Shown piece after piece: positions 37,058 through 44,699 of a stretch of 64,000 bases of DNA. The notes under the pieces are model-generated. The model saw only the letters and a list, made by a program, of their open reading frames with translations. It searched no databases and was not told the origin of the DNA. Source of the stretch: Gemmatimonadetes bacterium T265 (GTDB lineage: Bacteria; Gemmatimonadota; Gemmatimonadetes; Gemmatimonadales; Gemmatimonadaceae); contig BPUI01000005.1 of NCBI GenBank assembly GCA_019973575.1, positions 144,827 to 208,826 on the forward strand. Reading direction: 5' to 3'. The position numbers and the translations under genes are program-made. Within the stretch, counting starts at the first letter, position 1. Each line of letters opens with the position of its first letter.

Positions 37058-37947
37058 GCCGACCGGGCGCGGCGCGCGATGGCACGCCGGCCGTGATCGT
37101 GTCCGACGTCCACATCGGCGCGGTGCCTGACACGACCGAGCGCGCATTCCTGGAGTTCCTGCGTTACGCGGCGCGCGACGCGGGCGCGCTGGTCATCGCC
37201 GGCGACCTGTTCGACGTCGGGCCGGTAGACGCCGGCCCGGTCGTGCCGCCACACGCGGCGGTGATCGCGCGCGTAGCGGAGGCGGTCCGGGCGGGGCTTT
37301 CCGTCAGCTTCATCGGCGGGAACCGCGACCCGATCGAGTGGAGCGGTCCCGCCCTGCGAGGCGTGGGCGTGCGGGTCCTGCCCGACCCGTCGGAGCTGTG
37401 GATCGCGGGCCGGCGCGCACTGGTGGCGCACGGTGACGGGGCGCGATGGGGCGCGAGCCCGTACCGGAACCCATACCCGCTCCTGCGGCATCCGGCGCTC
37501 GTGTGGGGTGTGCGGCAGGTGATGCGCACGCGCTGGCGCGAGCACGCGTTTCGCGCGCTCGCGGAGCGGAGCCCGACGCGCGATCGTGCGGCGCGCCACG
37601 CCCGCGGCGAGCCGACCGGACCGAAGCGCCGCGCCCCCGCGATCGAGGCGTGGGCGCGCATGGTGCTCGACGTCGATCCCGGGCTCGCGCTCGTCGTCGC
37701 GGGGCACAGCCACCTGCCCGCCCTCGTCGAGGTCGCGCCCGGGCGGTTCTACGTCAACGCCGGCGACTGGGTGTCGCACTTCACCTACGTGATCGTGCCG
37801 CCGGGTGACGGCGCCCCGGAGGTCCGGGTGTGGCCGTCGCGCGAGCCGGTGGATTGGGGGACACTCCCGGACGCCGACGTGCCCGCGGCCGCGCGTGACG
37901 GGGTCGCACCGCCAAACACACCGAACCGCTCGAGGCATCGGCCGTGA
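37054..37947 (+). CDS. LpxH-like metallophosphoesterase
   Basis: A 297-residue calcineurin-like phosphoesterase from GTG 37054. Metal motifs appear in order: SDVHIG (DxH, residue 18), AGDLFDVG (GDxxD, near 50), IGGNRDPIE (GNxD, near 90), VAHGDGARW and VAGHSHLP (GHxH). The GNRD form and the order resemble UDP-2,3-diacylglucosamine hydrolase LpxH, which acts in lipid A synthesis at the inner membrane, but family members of unknown substrate look alike. It lies between two LytS-type genes with 4-bp overlaps at both ends, which suggests joint expression with the membrane sensor. Confidence 0.8.
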   Translation: MSRPGAARDGTPAVIVSDVHIGAVPDTTERAFLEFLRYAARDAGALVIAGDLFDVGPVDAGPVVPPHAAVIARVAEAVRAGLSVSFIGGNRDPIEWSGPALRGVGVRVLPDPSELWIAGRRALVAHGDGARWGASPYRNPYPLLRHPALVWGVRQVMRTRWREHAFRALAERSPTRDRAARHARGEPTGPKRRAPAIEAWARMVLDVDPGLALVVAGHSHLPALVEVAPGRFYVNAGDWVSHFTYVIVPPGDGAPEVRVWPSREPVDWGTLPDADVPAAARDGVAPPNTPNRSRHRP

Positions 37948-39092
37948 TTCGCGATCCCACCGAGGCGGGAGGGCGCCACGAAGCGACGCTCCACGCCGCG
38001 CGCCCCCTGTTGCGGCGCGCGCGAGTGTGGCGTGTCCTGCTCGCGTGGAGCGTCGCGTACGGACTGCTCACCTGGACACTCGAGGCGGCGTTGCTGCGGA
38101 AGGTGCCGGGCGCGCCGCCGGAGCCGTGGAGCGGCGCCTACCGCCTCGCCGAAACGCTGTTGTGGCTCGCGCCGATCACGGCCGCCATCGCGATCGCGGA
38201 GCGGTGGCCGATCACGAACGTGCGACGGGAGTGGCGGCGTGTCGCCGCGCAGCTCGCGCTCGGGCTCGCGCTCGGCCCAGCGTGGGGCGCGCTCGCGTAC
38301 GCGATCTCGCCGGTGCTGATGCCGTGGTGGCACGCGCGGGGGGTGTGGGGCGTGATCGCGAAGGAGGCGAAGGGCGCGCTGTTCGGGTACGGGACGACGG
38401 CGGTCCTGGCGCACGTGGCCGTGCGCGTGCTGGCCCAGCGCAGGCGCGCGGTGGCGGCCGCGGAGGCCGTCCAGCGCGCCGCCGAGGCGCGGCTCGACCT
38501 GCTCCGGCTCGAGCTGCAGCCTGACGCCCTGCTTCGCACGATGGACGGGATCGCGGACACGATCCCGCGCGATCCGGCCGCCGCGAACAACGCGCTCGTG
38601 CTGCTGGCGGACTCGCTCCGCGGCGCACTGGCGTCCGCACGCGTGCGCGAGGTGACGCTGCGGGAGGAACTCGAGAACGTCGGATCCGTCGTGCGCCTGC
38701 ATGCGGCGGCGTGCGGCACCGCGGTGAGGTTCGGGGCGGCGTGCGACGCGTCGACGGCCGAGATCGCGGTGCCCCCGCAGATCGTGCAGGCGCTCGTCGA
38801 GGACCTGCTGCCGAGCATCACGGCGCGACACGCGGAAGTTGACGTCGAGGTGCGCGCCCGGTCGACTGCTACAGGTGTGGAGGTCGACCTGACATTCGGC
38901 ACTCTCGGCCGCGCCACGCCGATGACGGAGCCGCCACTCACGCGGGAGCGGGGCGTGCGCAACACACGGGAGCGCCTCCGGTCTCTCTACGGGCACGCGG
39001 GAGATCTCGCCTACCGCCGCGACGAAGAGACCGGCGCGGCCGTGATCACGCTCCGGCTACCGGTCGTACCGCCGGCACGAGCAGCGGCCTGA
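37944..39092 (+). CDS. LytS-type sensor protein lacking phosphoacceptor histidine (pseudokinase)
   Basis: A 382-residue protein with the same layout as the kinase at 35807: four membrane segments (residues 30 to 165), a short coiled part, then a His_kinase-like and an ATPase-like region. Key residues are lost. The HF of LQPHFLLN is replaced by DA (LRLELQPDALLRTMDGI, Asp194), the N-box asparagine is Asp287 (ALVEDLLPSI) and no DxGxG box follows. The RGVRNTRERLRSLYG segment near the end is kept. It is therefore expected to be catalytically dead and may act by pairing with the neighbouring active kinase. GTG 37944 overlaps the previous gene. Confidence 0.82.
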   Translation: MIRDPTEAGGRHEATLHAARPLLRRARVWRVLLAWSVAYGLLTWTLEAALLRKVPGAPPEPWSGAYRLAETLLWLAPITAAIAIAERWPITNVRREWRRVAAQLALGLALGPAWGALAYAISPVLMPWWHARGVWGVIAKEAKGALFGYGTTAVLAHVAVRVLAQRRRAVAAAEAVQRAAEARLDLLRLELQPDALLRTMDGIADTIPRDPAAANNALVLLADSLRGALASARVREVTLREELENVGSVVRLHAAACGTAVRFGAACDASTAEIAVPPQIVQALVEDLLPSITARHAEVDVEVRARSTATGVEVDLTFGTLGRATPMTEPPLTRERGVRNTRERLRSLYGHAGDLAYRRDEETGAAVITLRLPVVPPARAAA

Positions 39093-39265
39093 CGGCCGCT
39101 CGCGCTGCGGCACGGCGCGTGACGCGCCGCGGGCGGCGCCCGGGGGCGCCGTAGGGCGGCTCGTTCGGAGACGGACGTCGGGGGACGGCGCGCGCGCGAG
39201 GGGGCCGCCGGCCGGCGCGGGACGCGGTGCCTAACGGAAAGGCCGCGGCCGGGCGAGTGCGGCGC

Positions 39266-39332
39266 TTGACGTTGCAGCATAATGCTGTATATTGCTTCGA
39301 CAACGCGAGGGCGCTTCCGCCCCGCGAACCGA
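39266..39332 (+). promoter_or_regulatory. Promoter/operator/5'-UTR cassette, copy 1
   Basis: TTGACG (39266-39271) and TATATT (39288-39293) are 16 bp apart. Between them is the palindrome CAGCAT-A-ATGCTG (39275-39287), well placed for a repressor. The leader 39302-39332 is a 31-bp block identical to 40793-40823; it can fold as CGCG-a-GGGCG / CGCCC-CGCG with a CTTC loop. The start codon of the GIY-YIG gene is 13 bp beyond the block. Confidence 0.75.
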
Positions 39333-39345
39333 AGGAGCGTCGCGC

Positions 39346-39657
39346 ATGGCCCGCCGGTCGCCGGTCGTCTACCTGCTCCACTTCGCCGCCCCGTACAAGC
39401 ACGCGCGGCATTACGTCGGGTACTCCGAACTGCTGGCCGAACGCCTTGCGCACCACGCGGCGGGGCGCGGCGCCCGCCTCATGGCCGCGGTGAGCGCGGC
39501 GGGCATCGACCACACCGTCGCGCGCGTCTGGAAAGGCGCGGACCGCACGTTCGAGCGGCGACTGCACCGGCGCAACGGCGCCGCCCCGCTCTGCCCAGTC
39601 TGTTCGGGGAAGGCCGCACTCGGGCGCGCCCAGCACGTCGGCGCGGGGGCGCGGTGA
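39346..39657 (+). CDS. Small GIY-YIG-type nuclease domain protein
   Basis: A 103-residue protein with a single GIY-YIG-like domain. The two motif strands are VVYLLHF and ARHYVGYSE, spaced as in the family, followed by the helix LLAERLAHHAAGRGARLM with its conserved arginine region and an ERRLHRR segment. The C-terminus has a CPVC pair. Such stand-alone domains may act as nucleases of mobile elements or in repair. It is expressed from the cassette promoter at 39266 with an AAGGAG site, and overlaps the next gene by four bases. Activity cannot be judged: the usual late glutamate is not clear. Confidence 0.75.
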   Translation: MARRSPVVYLLHFAAPYKHARHYVGYSELLAERLAHHAAGRGARLMAAVSAAGIDHTVARVWKGADRTFERRLHRRNGAAPLCPVCSGKAALGRAQHVGAGAR

Positions 39658-39968
39658 ACGGCAGGACCGGGCGCCGGCCGGCGCGTTCGTCGGCCGACGC
39701 CGCGCAGCTCCGGTTGCCGCTCGCCCCGGCGTGCGAGTGGCACTCGCACGCGGACGCGAACGCCCGCGGTGCACGCGCCCTCCGGCCGTGCATGCGGGAC
39801 GGGGAGGCGCGGGTTACGGATCCCGTGCGGGGGCGGACGGCGGTGTGTTGCGTGTCGCATGCCCTGCTGCTCGTCGCCGAGTGGCGGGCGACGGTGCCGA
39901 ACCGGCGGCGGAACTGCTGCCGCGTCGCCGTGGCCTGGCTGCCCGAGGTGCGCCGCCGGGTCGCCTAA
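39654..39968 (+). CDS. Hypothetical protein, Cys/His-rich
   Basis: A 104-residue protein from GTG 39654, translationally coupled to the GIY-YIG gene. No family is recognised. It has a His pair (CEWHSHADANARG) near residue 30 and a CCVSHALLLVAEW segment near 70, so a small metal site is possible. Its TAA stop is part of a GCCTAAC motif. Presumably it belongs to the same function as the GIY-YIG protein; this is inference from coupling only. Confidence 0.55.
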   Translation: MNGRTGRRPARSSADAAQLRLPLAPACEWHSHADANARGARALRPCMRDGEARVTDPVRGRTAVCCVSHALLLVAEWRATVPNRRRNCCRVAVAWLPEVRRRVA

Positions 39969-39999
39969 CGCGTGCCGGCGGGCGCGCCGGCCGCCGCGG

Positions 40000-40422
40000 T
40001 CAGCCGGCGGCCGGCGCCAGCAGCCCTTCCCGCTCGGCGAACCGGGCGAACCGCCGGATCGCCAGCTCGACGACCGCGACGCGCGTCTCGCCGTAGCGTG
40101 GGCGCGCGTCGGCCAGCTCGTGCAACAGCTGCTGCGCGTGGGGCGAGAGGCGCACGCCCTGCCGTCGCCCGGCCGCGACGGGGCCGCGCGCGGCCGAGGC
40201 GCCGGACAGGGCACCCGCCCCGCCCCGCTCGGCGTCGTGGGCGAGCCGGCGGAGTGCAAGCTCCAGCACGCCTGCCTGCGACACGCCCGCCCGCGCGGCC
40301 ACGTCCGCCAGGGCCGCGGCCGCGTCGGCGTCCAGCACGAACATCTGCGCGGGCTCGCCCGCCTTCTGGCGGGCCGGCGTAGCGGCGCGGGCGCCGGACG
40401 CGGGAGGACGGCGGGCGGGCAT
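40000..40422 (-). CDS. Protein with two ribbon-helix-helix-like segments (candidate regulator)
   Basis: A 140-residue minus-strand protein lying between the two units driven by the duplicated promoter cassettes. Two segments have the shape of a ribbon-helix-helix DNA-binding unit: FVLDADAAAALADVAARAG followed by VSQAGVLELALRRLA (residues 28 to 61), and GVRLSPHAQQLLHELADARP followed by GETRVAVVELAIRRFAR (residues 88 to 127). A single chain with two such units could bind DNA as a pseudo-dimer. I suggest, without proof, that it controls the palindrome in the cassettes. The N-terminal 25 residues are basic and probably flexible. The family is not named. Confidence 0.6.
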   Translation of the reverse strand: MPARRPPASGARAATPARQKAGEPAQMFVLDADAAAALADVAARAGVSQAGVLELALRRLAHDAERGGAGALSGASAARGPVAAGRRQGVRLSPHAQQLLHELADARPRYGETRVAVVELAIRRFARFAEREGLLAPAAG

Positions 40423-40836
40423 GGCGGCACGCTACCGACCGCGCGCCGCGACGGCAACGCACGCCGCGGTGCGCAGGCGCGGACGGGGTGCACGCTCGGG
40501 CGACGGGCGCCGCCTCTCCGCGGCCGCGTGCCGCTCCGGGGCGGTGGCGCTGCCGCACTCCGCGCCGGCCTGCGGCCCGCGCTCCGTGTGCTCGCCGCTT
40601 CCGGAGGGCAGCCGCGGCTGCGCGGGCCGCTCCGCGGCGGCTTGGGCGGGGGAAGTCGGGGCGGGTCCGGTCGCACGACGTTAGGCACGCGGCGGGGCGA
40701 GTACGGGGCGCGAGAGGATCGACCGACGGAGCAGCTAGACGCCGGAGCCCCTCTTGACATATGCAGCATTATGCTGTATACTACTCCCACATAACGCGAG
40801 GGCGCTTCCGCCCCGCGAACCGAGGGAGAGTGCTCG
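40423..40836. other. Intergenic region with cassette copy 2
   Basis: 414 bp between the minus-strand double-RHH gene and the plus-strand Zn-ribbon gene. Up to about 40740 it is very GC-rich without a supported gene and carries one GTTAGGC motif (40680). The promoter cassette follows at 40754. Confidence 0.5.
40754..40823 (+). promoter_or_regulatory. Promoter/operator/5'-UTR cassette, copy 2
   Basis: TTGACA (40754-40759) and TATACT (40777-40782) are 17 bp apart, a near-consensus sigma-70 promoter. The spacer holds the palindrome CAGCAT-T-ATGCTG (40764-40776). The leader block 40793-40823 is identical over 31 bp to copy 1 at 39302 and again ends 13 bp before an ATG. Sequence between these shared parts differs between the copies, so the parts are individually conserved. 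Confidence 0.78.
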
Positions 40837-41214
40837 ATGTACGCTCCGATCTACTTCCCGCCCGCGGCGCCGCCGTCCGAGGCGGTACGCGCCGAGGAGC
40901 GCGCCATCCTCGCCGCCGAGGGTCCTTCGCACGTCGCCGGGCGGTACATCGCCGATTCCGGGCTCGCCGCCACCGCCCGCCGGCACGAGGCCGAGCGTCG
41001 CGTCGACGCGGCCGAGCGCGCTTCGCGCACCGAGGCGCGCTGGCTGGCCGCGCACCGCTGTGCGTGGTGCGGGCGACCCGTCGTTCCCGGGACCGCGTAC
41101 GAAGTGCTCTCCGGTGAGCCGCTGCATGCCCGGCCGTGCCGGGTCGAGTTCGAGCAGGACGCGTACGCGCAGGACGTGCGCCCTTACGCGCGGTCCTACG
41201 GGCGGGCCGCCTGA
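40837..41214 (+). CDS. Small protein with zinc-ribbon-like segment
   Basis: A 125-residue protein driven by cassette copy 2. The first 75 residues are helical and charged (RRHEAERRVDAAERASRTEARW). The segment HRCAWCGRPVVPGTAYEVLSG continuing to LHARPCRVEFE has Cys-x-x-Cys, His and Cys spaced as in a zinc ribbon. Function unknown. It overlaps the radC-like gene by one base (stop/start TGATG), so the three genes 40837 to 42757 form one unit. The shared regulation with the GIY-YIG gene suggests a joint role. Confidence 0.65.
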   Translation: MYAPIYFPPAAPPSEAVRAEERAILAAEGPSHVAGRYIADSGLAATARRHEAERRVDAAERASRTEARWLAAHRCAWCGRPVVPGTAYEVLSGEPLHARPCRVEFEQDAYAQDVRPYARSYGRAA

Positions 41215-41744
41215 TGCGCCCCCGCGCCACGCCCGCCCGCGTCGCCGACGCGACGCAGCCCAACCTGTGGAACGCCGCCGCCGCGCGCACGCTCGGCACG
41301 CTGCGCCTCGTGCGCGAGGGCACGTTCCCCGCCCCGGCCGGCCACCCCGCGTGGGATGACGCCGCGCGCGTCCCGGTGCGCTCCCCACTCGACGTGTTCG
41401 ACCTCATGCGGCCGTACGCGGCCCGCGAGGTCGCGGAGACGTTCTGGCTGCTGGCGCTGGACGCGCAGCACTGCGCGGCGGAGCCGATCGCGATCACGCG
41501 CGGCATCCTCAACTCGTCGCTCGTGCACCCGCGGGAGGTGTTCCGGGCCGCGATCATCGCCGGCGCCGCCGCGCTCGTGCTCGTGCACAACCACCCGAGC
41601 GGCGACCCGACGCCGAGCCCCGACGACCGCACGGTCACCGACCAGTTGGTCGCGGCGGGGCGGCTGCTCGACATTCCCGTGCACGATCACGTCATCATCG
41701 GTGGGCGGCGCTACGCGTCCTTCGCCGAAGCGGGGATTCTCTGA
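41214..41744 (+). CDS. radC: RadC-family JAB/MPN protein
   Basis: A 176-residue RadC-type protein with a JAB1/MPN+ metalloprotease-like core. The zinc motif is HNHPSGDPTPSPDD (residues about 122 to 135), preceded by ITRGILNSSLVHPREVFRAAI and followed by LDIPVHDHVIIGG, all standard for RadC. The N-terminal helix-hairpin-helix of long RadC proteins is absent, as in copies carried by plasmids and integrative elements. Despite the name, repair activity is not established for the family. Overlaps its neighbours on both sides. Confidence 0.9.
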   Translation: MRPRATPARVADATQPNLWNAAAARTLGTLRLVREGTFPAPAGHPAWDDAARVPVRSPLDVFDLMRPYAAREVAETFWLLALDAQHCAAEPIAITRGILNSSLVHPREVFRAAIIAGAAALVLVHNHPSGDPTPSPDDRTVTDQLVAAGRLLDIPVHDHVIIGGRRYASFAEAGIL

Positions 41745-42757
41745 TGCGGGCCGCGACCGATCGGACCGGAGGGGCCCTGCACGCCGGGGCCCCCGAGGGC
41801 GGAGCCGGCGCGGGCACGCCCGCCACTGTCCGCCCCTTCCCGACCCGGCCGCGCGTGGTCGCGTGGCTCACGGCCCGGGAGCGCGCCCAGGTGGACGCGG
41901 GCGCAGGTGGAATCGTGGCGCTCAGCCACCGCGAGACGCTCGCCGCGGTGGGCGAGGACCTCACCCGCGGGCTGGCCGACGCCGTGCTCCTCTCGACGGC
42001 GCGCCTAACGATCGACGACCGGCCGACACTGGCGGCCTACGTGGGCGGGTTCCCCGCGGTCGCGTTCGCCGGCCTCGTCACGCCCGCGGCGGACGAGCGG
42101 CAGGCACTCGCGGCCGCGCACCTGCTCGGGGAGGTCGGCGTGCCCGCGCTGCTCGACTGCCGCGGCCCGGGCGGCTGGACGGCGCTCCGGGGCACATTCG
42201 CCCCGCGGCGGCTGCCCGAGGCCGTGCACCGCGCGTGCGTGACGGCGGTGCTCGCCTCCGTCTACGGTGACGTGGTGCACGCGCGCGGCGCGGGCGGTCC
42301 GGCGCTGGGTGGACTGGCGCGGTTCTTCGCGCTGGCGTTCGCGCCCGACGTGGCGCGGGCGCGGACCGTAGCTGAACGGCTCGGCATGTGCCCGCAGACG
42401 CTCACGTCGCGCTTCTTCCGCGCCGGCCTGCCCTCGCCCAAGCGGTACGTCGCGTGGGCGCGCCTCGTGTGGGCGGCGCACCTCGGCGAGGCGCGCGGGC
42501 TCACCGTGCAGGCGCTCGCCGAACGGGTGGACGCGAGTTCGCCGCAGGCGTTCGCGCGGAACGTGCGGCGGCTCACCGGCACGTCGCCGGGAGCGTTCCG
42601 GCGCGGACACACCGGGGCCGAGATGCTGGCGCGCTACGTCGCGGCGCTCGTGACGCCGTACGGCGACCGGCTCCGCACCTTCGACCCGCTCGGCGCCGCG
42701 GTTCCGCGACATCCGGATCGGCGTCCGGCTGTCGATCGGATGCGCCGGGCCGCGTGA
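41744..42757 (+). CDS. AraC-like transcriptional regulator
   Basis: A 337-residue protein with a C-terminal helix-turn-helix pair of the AraC type. Residues about 210 to 290 read VAERLGMCPQTLTSRFFRAGLPSPKRYV, then LTVQALAERVDASSPQAFARNVRRLTGTSPGAFRRG, where the TSPGAFR ending is typical. The N-terminal 200 residues are not a recognised sensor domain; the segment VHRACVTAVLASVYGDVVHARG is helical. Start ATG overlaps the radC stop. It could control its own operon or the island; no target is known. Confidence 0.78.
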   Translation: MRAATDRTGGALHAGAPEGGAGAGTPATVRPFPTRPRVVAWLTARERAQVDAGAGGIVALSHRETLAAVGEDLTRGLADAVLLSTARLTIDDRPTLAAYVGGFPAVAFAGLVTPAADERQALAAAHLLGEVGVPALLDCRGPGGWTALRGTFAPRRLPEAVHRACVTAVLASVYGDVVHARGAGGPALGGLARFFALAFAPDVARARTVAERLGMCPQTLTSRFFRAGLPSPKRYVAWARLVWAAHLGEARGLTVQALAERVDASSPQAFARNVRRLTGTSPGAFRRGHTGAEMLARYVAALVTPYGDRLRTFDPLGAAVPRHPDRRPAVDRMRRAA

Positions 42758-42852
42758 CGACACGAGCACTCTCGTCCACATCAACCGGGTGCCTACCGGA
42801 TCGCGCGTGCGCGCCGTCGGGCACCCCACACCACCCCGCCGCAGGTGACGTC

Positions 42853-43158
42853 ATGGTCGCACCACACCGCCCGCAGGACCTGACCCGCGACCCGCTCCCC
42901 CTCGGCCGCGTGCTCATCACCCCGGACGCGCTCGACGCACTCACCGCCGCCGGCGCCGACGGCCGAGAACTCCTCGACCGGCACCGCCGCGGGGACTGGG
43001 GCGACCTGGACGCGCACGACCGCGCGGCGAACGAGGCGGCGGTCGTCGAGGGGGAGCGCGTCCTCTCCGCGTACACGCTCCGCACCGGCGCGACGGTGTG
43101 GATTCTCACAGAGTACGATCGTGCCCACACGACGATCTTGGTGCCGGCAAACTACTGA
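42853..43158 (+). CDS. 'Plasmid related protein' family
   Basis: A 101-residue protein that matches a small family often annotated only as plasmid related protein. The core phrases are LITPDALDALTAAGADGRELLDRHRRGDWGDLD, DRAANEAAVVEGERVLSAYTL and VWILTEYDRAHTTILVPANY. It may be a toxin-antitoxin-like or replication-neutral cargo protein, but no function is proven. Its presence is the best hint that this patch came from a plasmid or integrative element. ATG 42853 lies 95 bp after the AraC gene. Confidence 0.7.
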   Translation: MVAPHRPQDLTRDPLPLGRVLITPDALDALTAAGADGRELLDRHRRGDWGDLDAHDRAANEAAVVEGERVLSAYTLRTGATVWILTEYDRAHTTILVPANY

Positions 43159-43260
43159 CGGAACGCACCCGCGCCGCCCCCACGTGGCGGAGGTCGGCCG
43201 GCCTTCGCGGACACGTGACACCGACTTACACTCAACTCGCGCTAATTCTAGGAGGTCACC

Positions 43261-43776
43261 GTGAGTACGCTCATCGTCGACAACCCGCAGTTCGACTACC
43301 CGGCCGGCGTCTACCCGCGGCCGGGCCGGTGCCACGTCCGCGTCTTCGACCAGGGCGCGGGCGAAGCGGTCCTCCTCGTGACCGACCTCGGCGACGAGAA
43401 CCCCGGCGCGAGCGTGACCAACACAGCGGAGATCATCGTCACGGCCGCGGTACGGCGGTACGGGCTCGACCCGGCGCATCTGACGGTCGTGGAGCACTAC
43501 GACGACCGGTGGACGCGCGACGCCGGCGGCGAGCGCCGGCGCCGCACCGCGCCCGAGCTCGCGCGCCTCGCGGGGCGCGACGAGGGGGAGAGCTTCGACG
43601 TGGTCACGTTCACGCACGTCCCCGCCGCGCGAATGGTGTCGGCGGGCGCCGCCGGGCGGGCACCCTCGTTCGGGGCCGACGCCGACCCGCTCGCCGGCGA
43701 CGAGTTCGGCGGCCCGATGTGGCGCCGGGTCACCAAGCATCAGGCCGAGGCGCTGGTCGGGCAGGCGCTCCCATGA
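43261..43776 (+). CDS. Hypothetical protein
   Basis: A 171-residue protein with a strong AGGAGG site (43250-43255) five bases before its GTG start. It is not recognised. The first half looks like an alpha/beta fold (YPRPGRCHVRVFDQGAGEAVLLVTDLGD) with a conserved-looking NPGASVTNTAEIIVTAAVRRYG segment, and the middle has FDVVTFTHVPAARM. The C-terminal WRRVTKHQAEALVG helix is basic. No signal peptide. It lies in the same direction as the accessory genes around it. Confidence 0.6.
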   Translation: MSTLIVDNPQFDYPAGVYPRPGRCHVRVFDQGAGEAVLLVTDLGDENPGASVTNTAEIIVTAAVRRYGLDPAHLTVVEHYDDRWTRDAGGERRRRTAPELARLAGRDEGESFDVVTFTHVPAARMVSAGAAGRAPSFGADADPLAGDEFGGPMWRRVTKHQAEALVGQALP

Positions 43777-43883
43777 CCGCGGGCGGGGGCGTCCGGGGGC
43801 GCTCGATCGTGCGCAGGTCGGGCGGGAGACACGCGGCGGGCCTCCATCCCCGCCCGAGCGCTCGCGCGCGCAGATTGCCCGGT

Positions 43884-44462
43884 ATGACTCCGGAACCTTC
43901 CGACCCCGAGGCGCGCGGCGGGACGGCCGTCGACCCCGCGGCTGCGCCGATCCCTTCGGCCCTCGCGCGGGACGCCCACGACGCGTACGCCGCCGCCGCG
44001 CGCTGGACCGGCATCCGCCTGCGCCAGGCGCAGCACGACGGGGCGGACGTCCTCGCGGCCTACCACGCCGGCTACCTCGAAGGCCTGCGCGACGCGGCCG
44101 CAGGACAGGTCCCGCCGTCCGACACGCGCTCGGATGAGGCGACCAGCGCCGATGACGATGACGGCGCGACGGGTCCCGCCGGCGCGGGAGGTGAGGTGTC
44201 GCCGACGCGGGCCGCGGCCGTGGAGCGCGCGCGCGCCGAGGGCTACGCGGACGGGTTGCGCTGGCGCGACCCGGCGCGGCGCGGAGGTCTCGTGCGACTC
44301 ATGCTCTTCCTGACGGGCAAGCCGGCGCGGCGGTTCGCGGCGGAAGACCTGATGCGCAGCCCGCGTCGGGTGCGGCGGATGATTGCGTACGGCGACGTGG
44401 TCGAGGACGTGATCCGGGACGAGCTGCTGCGGCGGTTGGGCGCACTCAAGCTGCCCGACTAA
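43884..44462 (+). CDS. Hypothetical protein
   Basis: A 192-residue protein from ATG 43884, not recognised. Residues 25 to 75 are helical with a repeated tyrosine/alanine pattern (AHDAYAAAARWTGIRLRQAQHDG, AAYHAGYLEGLRDA). After an acidic linker (SADDDDGATGPAGAGGE) a second, similar segment occurs (AEGYADGLRWRDPARRGG), and the C-terminus holds a basic helix (RSPRRVRRMIAYGDVVEDVI). The internal similarity suggests a duplicated unit. The next gene is on the other strand. Confidence 0.5.
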   Translation: MTPEPSDPEARGGTAVDPAAAPIPSALARDAHDAYAAAARWTGIRLRQAQHDGADVLAAYHAGYLEGLRDAAAGQVPPSDTRSDEATSADDDDGATGPAGAGGEVSPTRAAAVERARAEGYADGLRWRDPARRGGLVRLMLFLTGKPARRFAAEDLMRSPRRVRRMIAYGDVVEDVIRDELLRRLGALKLPD

Positions 44463-44699
44463 CACCACCGACGGAGCGCGCGGTTCGGGGCGCGAGTCCG
44501 TCTCAGTTGCCGTGGCGCGACGGTGACGCGAGACGTTGAATCTGCAACCGAGTTGCAAGACGTCCGCAGCGAGAGACGGCCGATTCATTAGGCCATGTCG
44601 GCCGTCATCGCAGTAACGACCCTCGCGGGCGCGACTCGATGACGGCTCGGTGGGGGACGCGCGGGCGCACCCGTCTGACGAGTGGCCGGCCGTCGGGCG

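Noticed and set aside
44533..44560. Short inverted repeat TGCAA-ccgag-TTGCA in the gap before the DUF1579-like gene
   Set aside because: Five base pairs only, with no T-run or promoter beside it; too small to call.
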